Part shown: piece by piece, positions 6,346 through 12,874 of the stretch
How the letters are laid out: the number at the start of each line of letters is the position of its first letter
How positions within the stretch are numbered: the stretch's first letter is position 1
Made by a program: the position numbers and the translations under genes
Assembly (NCBI GenBank): GCA_035765515.1
Contig: DASTXN010000080.1
Location: 1 to 16,512 of the forward strand
Length of the DNA: 16,512 nucleotides
Reading direction: 5' to 3'
Source: DASRSS01 sp035765515
Lineage (GTDB): Bacteria; Actinomycetota; Actinomycetes; Mycobacteriales; Jatrophihabitantaceae
Notes under the pieces: generated by a model
Told to the model about the DNA's origin: nothing
Databases searched by the model: none
Seen by the model: the letters and a program-made list of their open reading frames with translations, nothing else

Positions 6346-8393
6346 GCCGGCACCGGGATTCGCGCGTGCACCTCGGTGCCCGGCCGGTCGACGCAGGGGC
6401 GCATGGTCAGCTCGCCGCCCAGCTCGGACGCGCGTTCGGCCATCGACGACGTCCCGACCCCGGCGCGCCACCCGTCCGGCAGGCCGTCGCCGTCGTCGCG
6501 CACGGTGAGCAGCAGGTCGCCGGCCAGCTCCAAACGCACCTCGCAGCTGCGCGCGGAGGCGTGCCGCACGACGTTCGTGATCGCCTCGTTCGCGATCCAG
6601 TACGCCGCGACCTCGACCGCCGCGGGCAACGGCGGGAACCGGTCGGGGGCCGAGACGACGAGCTCCGGGCCGGCGCCGGTCGCGAAGCTCTGCACGCGCT
6701 CACGGATCGCGCCGGCGAGCCCGAGCTCGTCCAGTGCCGGCGGGCGCAGGCCGTAGACGAGCCGCCGGATGTCGTCGATCGTCTCGCGGATGTCGCCCTT
6801 CACCGCGCCGAGCAGGTCCCGTGCGTCGGCGGGGCGGGTGTCGACCATTCCACGGGCGGCGTCGAGTTTGAGCCCGAGCGCAGCCAGTTTGGGTCCGAGC
6901 CCGTCGTGCAGGTCGCGCCGAAGGCGTAGCCGCTCCTCCTCCTTGGCCGTCACCAGCCGCTGCCGGGACGCCTGCAGCGCGCCGGACAGCCGTACCGCGT
7001 GCACCGCCGCGCCCACCTGGCGGGCCAGGTCGGTCAGCAGCCGCTGCTGGTCGCGGCCGAACCCACCGCTGCCCGGCGGGGGCGAGACGAGCAGGTGCCC
7101 GATCGCCGATCCCTGGTAACTTAGCGGGTACTCGACCACGGCGACCCCGGACGTCCCGGTGCTGGCAAGCGGCTGGCCGGACGCGTCGAAGATCGCCGCG
7201 TACGGCAGCTTCAGCGCCTGCACGACCGTCTCGACGACGACCGCGAGCTCGCCGCTGTCACCGTCGATCTCCAGCCGGCGGCCGAGCTGCGTCATGACCC
7301 GGTACGGGTTCTTGCGGTCGCCGTACATCAGCCGGTCGACGCCGCGTTGCAGCCGGTTCCGGGCCGGCGCGAAGGCCACCGCTACCAGGGCGGTCGCCAC
7401 CATGCCGGGGCCGAGGTGCGTCGATTCGTTGAAGAGCGCGTCGAAGGCGACGACGAGCGCCACATACGCCCCGGCGACCAGTACGGTGAGCGCGACGAAA
7501 ACCAGCGTCCGGTTGATGACGACGTCGACGTCGAACATGCGGTGCCGCAGAATCGCGACCGCGAGGGCCGCGACGAACAGGGCGTCCGTGGTGACGCTGG
7601 TGTAGACGGCCAACGAGTTGCCCGGCACGAACTCGGTGATCACCTCGATGGCCTCGATGGAGCCGGCCCAGGCGATCCACTTGAACTGCACGCGCTGCTC
7701 ACCGTCCGACCGGCGCAGCCGCAGCACGAGGGTCACCACTGCCGCGAGCAGGGCCAGCATCAGCGCGGGTTGCCCGATGAAGCCTGCCACCCGGGCCACG
7801 GACTCCGGCACCAGGCCGGCACCCGGGTTCGCCAGGTCCCTACCGCGGATGTGCGCGACGTCCCCGGTGAAGAGGTACCCGAACAGCCCGAAAGCCAGTG
7901 CGATCGCAGGCAGCACCAGTGCATAGCCAGCCCGTCTGCTCATCGGCCGGCCGTCCGGGAACAGCATCAGCAGGACGGGCAGCGCGATGATCGCGATCAG
8001 GTAGCAGGAGTCGGCCAGCCAGCCCAGCCACAACCAACCGGGCGCCGTGCCGCCGAGCAGGCCGTAGACCAGGTATTCCCGGCCGGCAGCGCACAGCGCC
8101 TCGCTCAGGCAGGCCACCAACATCAGCCAGCCGATCGGATTCTGCGGCCGGGCGCGGGTGATCAGGACGCCAGGCGCGAGCAGCGTGAGCGCGAGCGACC
8201 CGTACCACCACGAGGTCAGGTCGGTGCTTCCGTTGTGCGCGTGCAGGACGACCGTTGCCGCCGCGAGTCCGACGACCAGGCCGGCCACCGACCAGCCGAC
8301 GATCGCCCGCGCCCGGCTCAATGAAAGCCCGGCGGCCTCATCGTCCGTGCGGCCGATCGCCCGATCGCGGACGGTGTCTGTCATGGCGCTCAT
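6342..8393 (-). CDS. Membrane sensor histidine kinase (HisKA_3 / NarL-type)
   Basis: Two-component sensor kinase of 683 residues. The first roughly 320 residues contain about eight or nine hydrophobic segments (for example near 30-52, 60-80, 118-150, 157-175, 203-227 and 296-320), so the sensor is a polytopic membrane domain. A GAF-like region follows (about 385-470). The HisKA_3 dimerisation helix EERLRLRRDLHDGLG carries the phosphorylated His496. The ATPase domain shows the N-box NEAITN (from Asn602) and G-box DDGDGLP (from about 633). The start is ATG at 8393, preceded by GAGGA at suitable spacing; a second ATG three codons on is also possible. The TGA stop overlaps the response-regulator GTG by 4 bases. 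The signal sensed is unknown. Confidence 0.93.
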   Translation of the reverse strand: MSAMTDTVRDRAIGRTDDEAAGLSLSRARAIVGWSVAGLVVGLAAATVVLHAHNGSTDLTSWWYGSLALTLLAPGVLITRARPQNPIGWLMLVACLSEALCAAGREYLVYGLLGGTAPGWLWLGWLADSCYLIAIIALPVLLMLFPDGRPMSRRAGYALVLPAIALAFGLFGYLFTGDVAHIRGRDLANPGAGLVPESVARVAGFIGQPALMLALLAAVVTLVLRLRRSDGEQRVQFKWIAWAGSIEAIEVITEFVPGNSLAVYTSVTTDALFVAALAVAILRHRMFDVDVVINRTLVFVALTVLVAGAYVALVVAFDALFNESTHLGPGMVATALVAVAFAPARNRLQRGVDRLMYGDRKNPYRVMTQLGRRLEIDGDSGELAVVVETVVQALKLPYAAIFDASGQPLASTGTSGVAVVEYPLSYQGSAIGHLLVSPPPGSGGFGRDQQRLLTDLARQVGAAVHAVRLSGALQASRQRLVTAKEEERLRLRRDLHDGLGPKLAALGLKLDAARGMVDTRPADARDLLGAVKGDIRETIDDIRRLVYGLRPPALDELGLAGAIRERVQSFATGAGPELVVSAPDRFPPLPAAVEVAAYWIANEAITNVVRHASARSCEVRLELAGDLLLTVRDDGDGLPDGWRAGVGTSSMAERASELGGELTMRPCVDRPGTEVHARIPVPA

Positions 8394-8541
8394 CGCTGTC
8401 CTCGCTTAGCTGCGGCCAGCGACGAGGCTCCCAGCCACCCTGTGCTCATGATTCTCCCGCGCCAGCAAGGGGACCCCCAGCAAGCTCGCTCATGAAAGCA
8501 CGCCCCCAGTGTCCTGTCAGCTGCTGACCATCACGTCGGCT

Positions 8542-8578
8542 CGGGCGTGGACCGTCCCTCCCGAACGGTCCACGCCCG
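8542..8578 (-). terminator. Terminator hairpin after the cupredoxin-like gene
   Basis: A perfect 14-base-pair GC-rich stem (8542-8555 with 8565-8578) closes a 9-base loop, beginning 20 bases past the stop codon at 8598. There is no U-tract, as is common in actinomycetes. It separates the cupredoxin-like gene from the sensor kinase gene. The rest of the 204-base gap (8394-8541) shows no motif I can support, but should contain the kinase promoter. Confidence 0.82.
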
Positions 8579-8597
8579 CGACGTGCTGCCGCCTGTC

Positions 8598-9488
8598 CTA
8601 ATGAACCGTGAACGTCCCGTTCAGGCCATTGGCGAAGTCGTTCCCGTCCGTCGAGACGTAGCCGTAGTGGCCCCTCGCCAGCGCGATGCGCAGATACGCG
8701 GTGCGGCCCGGCGCGAGATCAGTCACGCCACCGGCCAGCGTCCCCGGGCACTTGTCGATCACGGTGCTGGTGGCGAAGGCCTGGCCGACGCAGCCGAACA
8801 GCTGCGGCAGCGTGGTCTTGCCGTTGAGCTTGGCCAGGCTGAGGTCGTGCGGCCGAGTGCCGGTGTTCGTCACGGCGAAGGTCCCACCGCGCTTGAAGTT
8901 CTTCGGCAGCACGATCCTGTGGTTGGTGAGGCGCACCGTGCCGTCCGTGTGCGGCGCGGCGACCGTGCCTGCGGCGGATCGGACCCGTAGGCCGGCGATC
9001 ATGCCCATCAGGGCGTGCGGCATGCCGTCCGGACCGGGCAGGAAGCAGATCACCACGTACCGGCCCGCCCTCAGCGGCGCGTACACGGTCTCGCTCAGGC
9101 CCGGGCCGAGCAGCGCCGGACCGGTGATCTCCCCGTCCGGGTTGACGAGCAGCTTGGCGGCTGCCTTCTCGCCGTCCGGCTGCTGGATGGCCTTCCGCAA
9201 CTGCGCGACGGTCGCATCCTTCTTCAGGCGCGCAAGCGACATCTCGTGCGTGTACCGGCCGCGGTTCACGAAGTGCATGGCGATCCGGCCGGCGTGCGGC
9301 GTGCCGGTGACGCTGAAGTACATCCGCGATGCGCTGTCGTGCGCGACGACGCGGACGGCGTTGTCGTTCGCGCGGATGGGCGCGGTGCCGGCGGTGGCGG
9401 GTGCGGCGACGGCGCTGGCGACCGCACCGGCCACCGCAGCGGTGGTCAGCGCGACGCCGAGGCGGCGCCTGGTGGAGGTTGTGAACAC
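8598..9488 (-). CDS. Secreted protein with tandem cupredoxin-like domains
   Basis: Exported protein of 296 residues from GTG at 9488, which has AAAGGGG about 8 bases upstream. The frame is open to 9632, but a signal peptide begins right at the GTG: TRRR, then a hydrophobic Ala/Val core, then AxA sites near residues 29-33. Domain 1 (about 40-170) has the type-1 copper pattern: His81 in YTHEMSLARL, and Cys148, His158 and Met161/163 in VICFLPGPDGMPHALMGM. Domain 2 (about 180-296) repeats the start (HDLSLAKL, His214) and the final strand, but has Ser279 in place of the copper cysteine and lacks the His/Met pair. Two other cysteines (233, 247) could form a disulfide. Likely an extracytoplasmic electron carrier or copper binder with a degenerate second copy; role unproven. 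Confidence 0.82.
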   Translation of the reverse strand: MFTTSTRRRLGVALTTAAVAGAVASAVAAPATAGTAPIRANDNAVRVVAHDSASRMYFSVTGTPHAGRIAMHFVNRGRYTHEMSLARLKKDATVAQLRKAIQQPDGEKAAAKLLVNPDGEITGPALLGPGLSETVYAPLRAGRYVVICFLPGPDGMPHALMGMIAGLRVRSAAGTVAAPHTDGTVRLTNHRIVLPKNFKRGGTFAVTNTGTRPHDLSLAKLNGKTTLPQLFGCVGQAFATSTVIDKCPGTLAGGVTDLAPGRTAYLRIALARGHYGYVSTDGNDFANGLNGTFTVH

Positions 9489-9638
9489 GGGTGGACCCCT
9501 TTCGCGGAGCTTGGTGATGCGCGAAAGGATGGCGGCCCGGATGTCCCGAGCGGATGGGACCGGTGTCCCGTCCTGCCCGGTGTCGGCCCTATAGCGGCCG
9601 CCTGCGCGGCGGGTCGCCCTGCTGCGGGCCAAACAGGT

Positions 9639-10046
9639 TCAGCTGGCCAGGTGCTGGACGGCCTCGGGGTCGCTGTCGGCGAGGAACTGGGCGCAGCGGG
9701 CGGCTTCGTCCTGCTCGCCGATCGCGGCGGCGGCCTGCGCCAAGGCGTGCAGCGCGCGCAGGAACCCGCGGTTGGGCTCGTGCGCCCACGGCACCGGGCC
9801 CTGGCCCTTCCAGCCGGCGCGGCGGAGCGCGTCCAGGCCGCGGTGGTAGCCGGTGCGGGCGTACGCGTACGCCTCGACGGGACGCCCGCCGGCGAGCGCG
9901 GCCTCGGCCAGCGTGGCCCAGGCGGCGGACGACGTGGGCAGCGCGGCAGCGACGGACGCCGGATCCTCGCCCGCGTCCAGCCGGGCCACGGCGGGGTCCT
10001 CGGGCAGCCGCGTCGGCGGGGCCATCAGGTTGTCGAACGGGTTCAT
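9639..10046 (-). CDS. DUF3151 family protein
   Basis: Actinobacterial protein of 135 residues and unknown biochemical role, recognised by its N-terminus MNPFDNLMAPPTRLPEDP and the core EAYAYARTGYHRGLDALRRAGWKGQGPVPWAHEPNRGFLRAL (given here as adjoining motifs: EAYAYARTGYHRGLDALRR; GWKGQGPVPWAHEPNRGF). The Ala-rich helical make-up resembles short tetratricopeptide-type helical pairs, but no clear repeat is visible. ATG at 10046 has AAAGG at about 6 bases. In actinomycetes this family is commonly found beside the class II aldolase gene, as here, where fbaA ends 84 bases upstream with a 67-base palindrome in between. The 150-base gap that follows (9489-9638) contains only short GTCCC/GGGAC arms. 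Confidence 0.88.
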   Translation of the reverse strand: MNPFDNLMAPPTRLPEDPAVARLDAGEDPASVAAALPTSSAAWATLAEAALAGGRPVEAYAYARTGYHRGLDALRRAGWKGQGPVPWAHEPNRGFLRALHALAQAAAAIGEQDEAARCAQFLADSDPEAVQHLAS

Positions 10047-10060
10047 TTCAGGCCTTTCCA

Positions 10061-10127
10061 GCCCGCTTTCCCCACGGTGTGACCAAAAATCGGGCTGGAA
10101 ATTGGTCGGGGCGTGGGGAAAGGCGGC
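10061..10127 (+). repeat. 67-base palindromic element, copy C
   Basis: Begins GCCCGCTTTCCCCACG and ends CGTGGGGAAAGGCGGC, with inner arms GACCAA and TTGGTC. It starts 3 bases past the fbaA stop (10131) and ends 14 bases before the DUF3151 start codon, so the DUF3151 ribosome binding site abuts the hairpin. Same length and orientation as copy B. Confidence 0.88.
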
Positions 10128-10130
10128 AAG

Positions 10131-11156
10131 TCACGCGGTCGGGGACGTCCCGGCCGACAACAGGTCCTCGCAGGCATGCGTCACGCGCGCGGCCATACCC
10201 GCCTCGGCCAGCTTCAAGTACGAGCGCGGGTCGTAGGCCTTCTTGTTGCCGACCTCGCCGTCGACCTTGAGCACGCCGTCGTAGTTGGTGAACATGTGCC
10301 CGGCGATCTCGCGGGTGAACGCGTACTGGGTGTCGGTGTCGACGTTCATCTTGACCACGCCGTAGGACACCGCCTCGCGGATCTCCTCCAGCGCCGAGCC
10401 CGAGCCACCGTGGAAGACCAGCTCGAACGGCTTGTCGCGCCCGACCTTCTCGCCGACCGCGTCCTGCAGGTCCTTGAGGATGGACGGTCGCAGCTTCACG
10501 TTTCCGGGCTTGTAGACGCCGTGCACGTTCCCGAACGTCGCGGCCAGCAGGTAGCGGCCCTTCTCGCCGGTCCCGAGCACGTCGGCGGTCCGCAGTGCGT
10601 CGCCGGGCGTCGTGTAGAGCTTCTCGTTCAGCTCCCCCACGACACCGTCCTCCTCACCGCCGACGACGCCGATCTCCAGCTCGAGGATGATCTTCGCGGC
10701 GGCGGCCTTCTCGAGCAGCTCCGCGGCGATCTGCAGGTTCTCCTCCAGCTCGATCGCCGAGCCGTCCCACATGTGCGACTGGAACAGCGGGTTCTTGCCG
10801 GCGTTCACGCGTTCCTGCGAGATCGCGATGAGCGGCCGGACGTAGCTGTCCAGCTTCTCCTTCTGGCAGTGGTCGGTGTGCAGGGCGACGTTGATCGGGT
10901 ACTTGTCCGCGATCACGTGCGCGAACTCGGCCAGCGCCACCGCACCGGCGACCATCTCCTTGACGTGGGTGCCGGACGCGAACTCCGCACCGCCGGTGGA
11001 GATCTGCACGATCCCGTCGCTGCCCGCGTCCGCGAAGCCGCGCAGCGCCGCGTTGAGCGTCTCCGACGAGGTGACGTTGATCGCGGGGTAGGCGAACCCG
11101 CCGTCGCGGGCGCGATCAAGCATGTCGGCGTAGATCTCGGGGGTGGCGATAGGCAT
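10131..11156 (-). CDS. fbaA: Fructose-bisphosphate aldolase, class II
   Basis: Zinc-dependent aldolase interconverting fructose 1,6-bisphosphate with dihydroxyacetone phosphate and glyceraldehyde 3-phosphate in glycolysis and gluconeogenesis. 341 residues, normal for the actinobacterial class IIA-type enzyme. ALHTDHCQKEK supplies the catalytic Asp95 and zinc ligand His96. The second and third zinc ligands are His212 in FGNVHGVYKPGNVKL and His249 in LVFHGGSGS. ELEIGVVGGEEDGV and VKMNVDTDTQYAF are further family motifs. ATG at 11156 is preceded by CAGGAG at 8 bases; that site is half of a 10-base palindrome (11167-11176). It ends 84 bases before the DUF3151 gene. The csrA stop is 58 bases upstream with a hairpin between, so it is probably a separate transcript. 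Confidence 0.97.
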   Translation of the reverse strand: MPIATPEIYADMLDRARDGGFAYPAINVTSSETLNAALRGFADAGSDGIVQISTGGAEFASGTHVKEMVAGAVALAEFAHVIADKYPINVALHTDHCQKEKLDSYVRPLIAISQERVNAGKNPLFQSHMWDGSAIELEENLQIAAELLEKAAAAKIILELEIGVVGGEEDGVVGELNEKLYTTPGDALRTADVLGTGEKGRYLLAATFGNVHGVYKPGNVKLRPSILKDLQDAVGEKVGRDKPFELVFHGGSGSALEEIREAVSYGVVKMNVDTDTQYAFTREIAGHMFTNYDGVLKVDGEVGNKKAYDPRSYLKLAEAGMAARVTHACEDLLSAGTSPTA

Positions 11157-11190
11157 CTGCGTCGCTCCTGATCAGGTCGCTGTCACGTCG

Positions 11191-11209
11191 GCCGGCGGGC
11201 GTCGCCGGC
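11191..11209 (-). terminator. Probable terminator of the flgN-csrA operon
   Basis: Perfect 7-base-pair stem GCCGGCG/CGCCGGC with a 5-base loop, starting 6 bases past the csrA stop (11215). No U-tract. It lies just ahead of the CCTGATCAGG palindrome (11167-11176) at the fbaA ribosome binding site, so it marks the border between the flagellar and glycolytic transcripts. Confidence 0.55.
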
Positions 11210-11214
11210 TCACC

Positions 11215-11481
11215 TCAGGCGCCGGGTTCGCGTTTGTCGCCGCGCTCGGCCCGGTCGGCAGCAAGCTCGTCCACCATCGCGCCGATCGCGGCGTCGTTGG
11301 TGGCGGCGGCCTGCTGGTTGGCCTTCTGCAGCTCGCGATACACCTCTTCACGGTGCACGCTCACGGACTGCGGTGCCTGGATGCCGATCCGGACGGCGTC
11401 GCCGCGGACCTCGATGACCGAGATCGTGATGTCGTCGCCGACGATGACGTTCTCGCCGACACGCCTGGTCAGAATCAGCAC
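11215..11481 (-). CDS. csrA: Carbon storage regulator / translational repressor CsrA
   Basis: RNA-binding homodimer that blocks translation by gripping GGA motifs in hairpin loops near ribosome binding sites. 88 residues. The N-terminal strand MLILTRRVGENVIVGD holds Leu4, Arg6 and Arg7, and VSVHREEVY holds Arg44, the two RNA-contact regions. Asn55 occupies the position I recall being reported for FliW contact in Bacillus subtilis. The C-terminus is about 15-25 residues longer than many CsrA proteins and polar/acidic. The start is GTG at 11479-11481, fixed by the family N-terminus; the ribosome binding site is poor. It lies 38 bases after fliW, last in the flgN-flgK-flgL-fliW-csrA set. The likely target is the flagellin leader at 16227-16294. 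Confidence 0.96.
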   Translation of the reverse strand: MLILTRRVGENVIVGDDITISVIEVRGDAVRIGIQAPQSVSVHREEVYRELQKANQQAAATNDAAIGAMVDELAADRAERGDKREPGA

Positions 11482-11519
11482 GGCTACGAGCCTAGGCCAT
11501 CGCAGCCGCGGACCCCTCG

Positions 11520-11921
11520 TTATGCAGCGGCGGGCACCAGCGGAGCGCGCATTGGGAGCCCGTCGTCGTCCAGGACGACCTGGATGGCCCGCCCGGTGCC
11601 GGGAGCCAGCACGATCGGAGCACGCAGGTTGGCGGTCGCGTCGGCGAGGCTGGTGCCTACGGTCAGCATCAGCATGACGTCGACCTCGTCGCTGCCGAGC
11701 AGCAGGCCGACGGCGTCGTCGATCTCGGGCCGGTAGTTCGGGAAGAACACGGCGGCCGGAGTCAGCACGAACCGCAGCTCCGGGTTGTCCTGCGAACGCA
11801 GCGAGTACAGCGCGCCCTGGTCGTCGATGGGCGAGAGCGTGAACCCCTCATCGGCGAAGCCGGGGAGCGGCTCGACGAAGCTCAGCTGCCGGGCAGCACG
11901 CTCGATCATGGTGACGGTCAT
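11520..11921 (-). CDS. fliW: Flagellar assembly factor FliW
   Basis: Small protein, 133 residues, that binds flagellin or CsrA in turn; when flagellin is exported, FliW is freed and switches CsrA off. Family segments: LSFVEPLPGFADEGFTL at the start, ELRFVLTPAAVFFPNYRPEIDD in the middle, then TANLRAPIVLAPGTGRAIQVVL near the end. The frame opens at a TTG at 11936 overlapping the flgL stop, but ATG at 11921 has GGGTGG 3 bases upstream and gives a normal N-terminus (MTVTMIERAARQLSF). ATG at 11909 is also possible. Gap to the flgL stop is 11 bases and to csrA 38, so fliW and csrA are made together, as in Bacillus. Confidence 0.93.
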   Translation of the reverse strand: MTVTMIERAARQLSFVEPLPGFADEGFTLSPIDDQGALYSLRSQDNPELRFVLTPAAVFFPNYRPEIDDAVGLLLGSDEVDVMLMLTVGTSLADATANLRAPIVLAPGTGRAIQVVLDDDGLPMRAPLVPAAA

Positions 11922-11932
11922 TGTCCACCCAA

Positions 11933-12874
11933 TCAATTGAGGAAGTTCAGCAGCGACATCTGCTGGATGCTCGCGGTCGTCTGCAGTGATGCCTGGTAGG
12001 AGACCTGCGCGGTCGAGACCTTGACGGCCATGTCGGCGAGGTCGATGTCTTGGATGCCGGAGAGCTCGGTCTGCAGCGACAGCTTGTTGTTCGACTGGAC
12101 GCTCTGCGCGATCTCCACGCGCTGATACGCGGCGCCCTCGGTCGCCTGGGCTGCGCTGACCTGGCCGATCGCAGTGTCCATCTTGTCCAGGTCGCCGCTG
12201 AGCGCGGTGTAGTTTCCGCTGCGCAGGTTCGCAGATATGTCGCTCAGCACGGCGAACATGTTGGTGTCCGAACCCTCGGCGCCGAACACGTCGGTGCCGA
12301 CCTGGTTGACCTGCACGGTGTTCTGCGAGCCGACGGTCCGGTTCACGACGCCGCCGAAGGCTGGATTGCTCTGGCCGGTGCCCGGGTCGACGCCGTCGCC
12401 GACGTAGCTCACGGTGCCGTCCGCGTTCAGCTGGTACGCCGCCGCGCCGGCAGTCGTCCCGCCGAAGACCGGGCGACCGTTGTAGGTCGTGTTCGACAGG
12501 GCGACCATCGAGGTCTTGATCGCGTCGATCTGTGCGGCAAGCGCGTCCGCCGAACTGCCGGTGCTGCTTCCACTGTTCAGACCCTGCACGGTGAGCGTGC
12601 GCGCCTGCTGCGCAAGCGTGACCACCTGCGAGTACGCGGTGTCGGAAGTCGACATCCAGGCGATGGCGTCGGACGCGCTGGACGCGTACTGCGTGTTCTG
12701 CTTGACGTCCGCCCGCAACTGCAGCGCCCGCACCGTGCCGGCCGGGTCGTCCGACGGCTTGGTGATCTGGTCGCCGCTGGACAGCTGCGCCTGCAACGCG
12801 GCCAGCCGCGAGGCGTTGCTCTGCAGCCCGGTGAGCGCCGCATAGCTGGACGAACCGACGGTAACGCGAATCAT
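11933..12874 (-). CDS. flgL: Flagellar hook-associated protein 3 (hook-filament junction)
   Basis: Second junction protein between hook and filament, exported through the flagellar type III apparatus; 313 residues. It has the flagellin-like N-terminal helix (SYAALTGLQSNASRLAALQ, then QLSSGDQITKPSDDPAG) and a matching C-terminal helix (DLADMAVKVSTAQVSYQAS, then IQQMSLLNFLN). The middle is a Gly/Ser/Thr-rich variable domain. The FlgL assignment rather than flagellin rests on its place directly after flgK, its KPSDDPAG motif, and the separate canonical flagellin at 16297. Its ATG overlaps the flgK TGA by one base (TGATG), indicating translational coupling. fliW follows after 11 bases. Confidence 0.95.
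   Translation of the reverse strand: MIRVTVGSSSYAALTGLQSNASRLAALQAQLSSGDQITKPSDDPAGTVRALQLRADVKQNTQYASSASDAIAWMSTSDTAYSQVVTLAQQARTLTVQGLNSGSSTGSSADALAAQIDAIKTSMVALSNTTYNGRPVFGGTTAGAAAYQLNADGTVSYVGDGVDPGTGQSNPAFGGVVNRTVGSQNTVQVNQVGTDVFGAEGSDTNMFAVLSDISANLRSGNYTALSGDLDKMDTAIGQVSAAQATEGAAYQRVEIAQSVQSNNKLSLQTELSGIQDIDLADMAVKVSTAQVSYQASLQTTASIQQMSLLNFLN

Noticed and set aside
6346..6471. Upstream extension of the response regulator
   Set aside because: It is an out-of-frame reading of the kinase C-terminus; a receiver domain of normal length begins at the GTG overlapping the kinase stop.
4939..6756. Long plus-strand open frame opposite the dehydrogenase, response regulator and kinase genes
   Set aside because: It spans two convincing minus-strand genes and a palindromic repeat; the composition is that of a complement of coding sequence.
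9489..9632. Upstream extension of the cupredoxin-like protein
   Set aside because: It would bury the signal peptide 48 residues inside the protein; GTG at 9488 has a ribosome binding site and a proper signal.
544..10127. The 67-base repeats as a CRISPR array
   Set aside because: Copies are about 4-5 kb apart, imperfect, individually palindromic and have no regular spacers or cas genes.
11933..12874. Calling this gene a second flagellin
   Set aside because: The flagellin-like ends are shared by FlgL; its overlap with flgK and its place before fliW, plus a canonical flagellin at 16297, favour FlgL.
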